From positions 3,377 through 10,930 of the forward strand of contig PMAL01000058.1 in assembly GCA_003152555.1 (NCBI GenBank): 7,554 nucleotides of DNA, written 5' to 3'. Below the pieces are notes generated by a model. It saw only the letters and a program-made list of their open reading frames with translations, had not been told where the DNA came from and did not search any database. Positions 7,080 through 7,554 of this stretch are shown here, one piece after another. The position numbers and the translations under genes were made by a program. The stretch comes from Acidimicrobiaceae bacterium (GTDB lineage: Bacteria > Actinomycetota > Acidimicrobiia > Acidimicrobiales > RAAP-2). Positions within the stretch are counted from its first letter, which is position 1. Each line of letters starts with the position of its first letter.

Positions 7080-7119
7080 CGAGGCATATGAAGGCCGCCA
7101 GGAAGATCAAGACCGACAT
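7042..7119 (-). CDS. Doubtful 25-residue hydrophobic peptide
   Basis: The minus strand reads MSVLIFLAAFICLAIGIGYVLNQNR, then TAG. It would be a single membrane helix (about residues 3-20) with a short polar C-terminus, in the size range of small membrane proteins such as transporter or oxidase accessory peptides, but I recognise no family. The ATG is preceded two codons upstream by an in-frame TGA, and there is no good ribosome binding site. The 3' half coincides with a perfect-looking hairpin, which could by itself explain the sequence conservation. Treat as speculative. Confidence 0.2.
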   Translation of the reverse strand: MSVLIFLAAFICLAIGIGYVLNQNR

Positions 7120-7170
7120 TGGTCAACCATTCGCCTGTGCCCAACTACTTCTCCCATGACCGCAAACTAC

Positions 7171-7242
7171 TCGCGCGGGCAGTGATCGAACGTGCGCCGA
7201 TGGTTTCGGGGGCCAATGATTTCTCCGCTGAACTACGAAGAC
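7171..7242 (-). pseudogene. Decayed tRNA-Arg copy
   Basis: Read on the minus strand, this 72-base segment aligns without gaps to the intact tRNA-Arg at 7476-7547, with 55 of 72 bases identical by hand count. The anticodon triplet CCG and most of the T-loop (TTCGAT) remain. Function is lost: the acceptor stem has mismatches at four of seven pairs, the D stem is broken, U33 before the anticodon is C, the last anticodon-stem pair is C-A, and the CCA is GTA. It lies in the same orientation as the intact gene, 230 bases downstream of that gene's 3' end. An ancient tandem duplication or an attachment-site copy from an integrated element could explain it. Confidence 0.75.
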
Positions 7243-7343
7243 GCCGTGTTCAACCGCTAACGGTTCTATCGTTTAATTTCTGATTTTGAGGAGTACCACA
7301 ACGTGCGGAAGTTACCCCAATCTGAATAGCGTTCCAACATTAA

Positions 7344-7472
7344 CGAGAGGCGGTCGTTCTGCTCAGTGTTCTCGTCGGTGCAATCTCCTTGGCTCGAGCG
7401 TTCGACGAACCTGAATTTTCTCAACGGATTCTGACGAGCGCGATTCTGGCGTTGAAGGCTTCAAATAAATTT
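7344..7472 (+). pseudogene. Possible relic of a TetR-type regulator C-terminus
   Basis: One frame reads REAVVLLSVLVGAISLARAF, then DEPEFSQRILTSAILALKAS, closely resembling the last helices of TetR/AcrR regulators (pattern LLS-LVGA--LARA-DDPELS--IL). It begins directly after a TAA at 7341-7343. The upstream bases contain stops in this frame and no DNA-binding domain. The frame has no stop of its own before it runs through the antisense of the tRNA to the window end. So only about 40 codons of such a gene survive, wedged between the decayed and the intact tRNA. The match is by eye; chance resemblance is possible. Confidence 0.4.
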
Positions 7473-7547
7473 TGGTGCCCCCGGCAGGAATCGAACCTGC
7501 GCACATGGCTTCGGAGGCCAATGCTCTATCCGCTGAGCTACGAGGGC
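7473..7547 (-). tRNA. tRNA-Arg (anticodon CCG)
   Basis: The minus strand folds into a complete cloverleaf. The acceptor GCCCTCG pairs with CGGGGGC (one T-G pair), the D stem is GCTC/GAGC, the anticodon loop is CTCCGAA with anticodon CCG (plus-strand bases 7512-7514), and the T arm is GCAGG-TTCGATT-CCTGC. The discriminator base is A (7476) and the CCA end is encoded (7473-7475). The first anticodon-stem pair is a T-T mismatch, otherwise all stems pair. It reads CGG arginine codons. No strong terminator follows on its 3' side; a short palindrome at 7452-7464 is the only structure there. Confidence 0.96.
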
Positions 7548-7554
7548 AGTTCAG

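Noticed and set aside
7284..7329. GAGGAG followed by a GTG start
   Set aside because: The frame ends after 8 codons (TAG at 7327-7329) and the spacing to GTG is long; at most a relic of a gene start.
7366..7434. A 22-codon frame starting GTG in another phase of the TetR-like relic
   Set aside because: No ribosome binding site, no recognisable features, and it overlaps the better-supported relic.
6961..7472. CRISPR array, insertion sequence or complete mobile element in the gene-poor region
   Set aside because: There are no regularly spaced repeats, no transposase or integrase coding sequence and no terminal inverted repeats bounding an element.

Overview
The window looks like a chromosomal stretch from an actinobacterium, possibly of the Acidimicrobiia type. 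The grounds are moderate-to-high GC in the genes (judged by eye), GTG starts, actinobacterial-style PutA and xylulokinase sequences, and a cobalamin riboswitch in front of a B12 importer. The lineage call is an inference from sequence style; no database search was made.

Layout from left to right. (1) 3-905, +: the 3' part of a gene for the glutamate-semialdehyde (P5C) dehydrogenase half of an actinobacterial PutA, cut by the window edge. (2) 906-1161: a terminator-like hairpin, then a cobalamin riboswitch whose downstream hairpin encloses the ribosome binding site of the next gene. (3) 1162-3892, +: a tightly overlapping btuF-btuC-btuD operon (binding protein, permease, ATPase) for vitamin B12 uptake. 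(4) 3893-4012: a short intergenic region with a weak hairpin and promoter-like AT-rich sequence. (5) 4013-5431, +: a pyruvate kinase that keeps its catalytic core but has an unusual monovalent-cation site. (6) 5503-6960, +: a full-length xylulokinase. (7) 6961-7472: about 510 bases with no convincing gene. It holds two small dyads, a long imperfect hairpin overlapping a doubtful 25-codon ORF, a decayed full-length copy of a tRNA-Arg gene, and a short relic resembling the C-terminus of a TetR-type regulator. (8) 7473-7547, -: an intact tRNA-Arg(CCG) with encoded CCA.

How the genes work together. The B12 block is one regulatory unit: cobalamin bound to the leader should shut down translation of btuF, and btuC and btuD follow by translational coupling. 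Pyruvate kinase and xylulokinase are central-carbon enzymes lying in the same direction 71 bases apart; a functional link between them and the B12 block is not evident. PutA is a separate proline-catabolism gene.

I see no clearly new multi-gene system. The items most worth a second look are the gapless 72-base tRNA-Arg relic in tandem with the intact gene, with a regulator relic between them (possibly the scar of an old integration or duplication); the riboswitch expression platform, whose competing helices can be read directly; and the substituted cation site of the pyruvate kinase.
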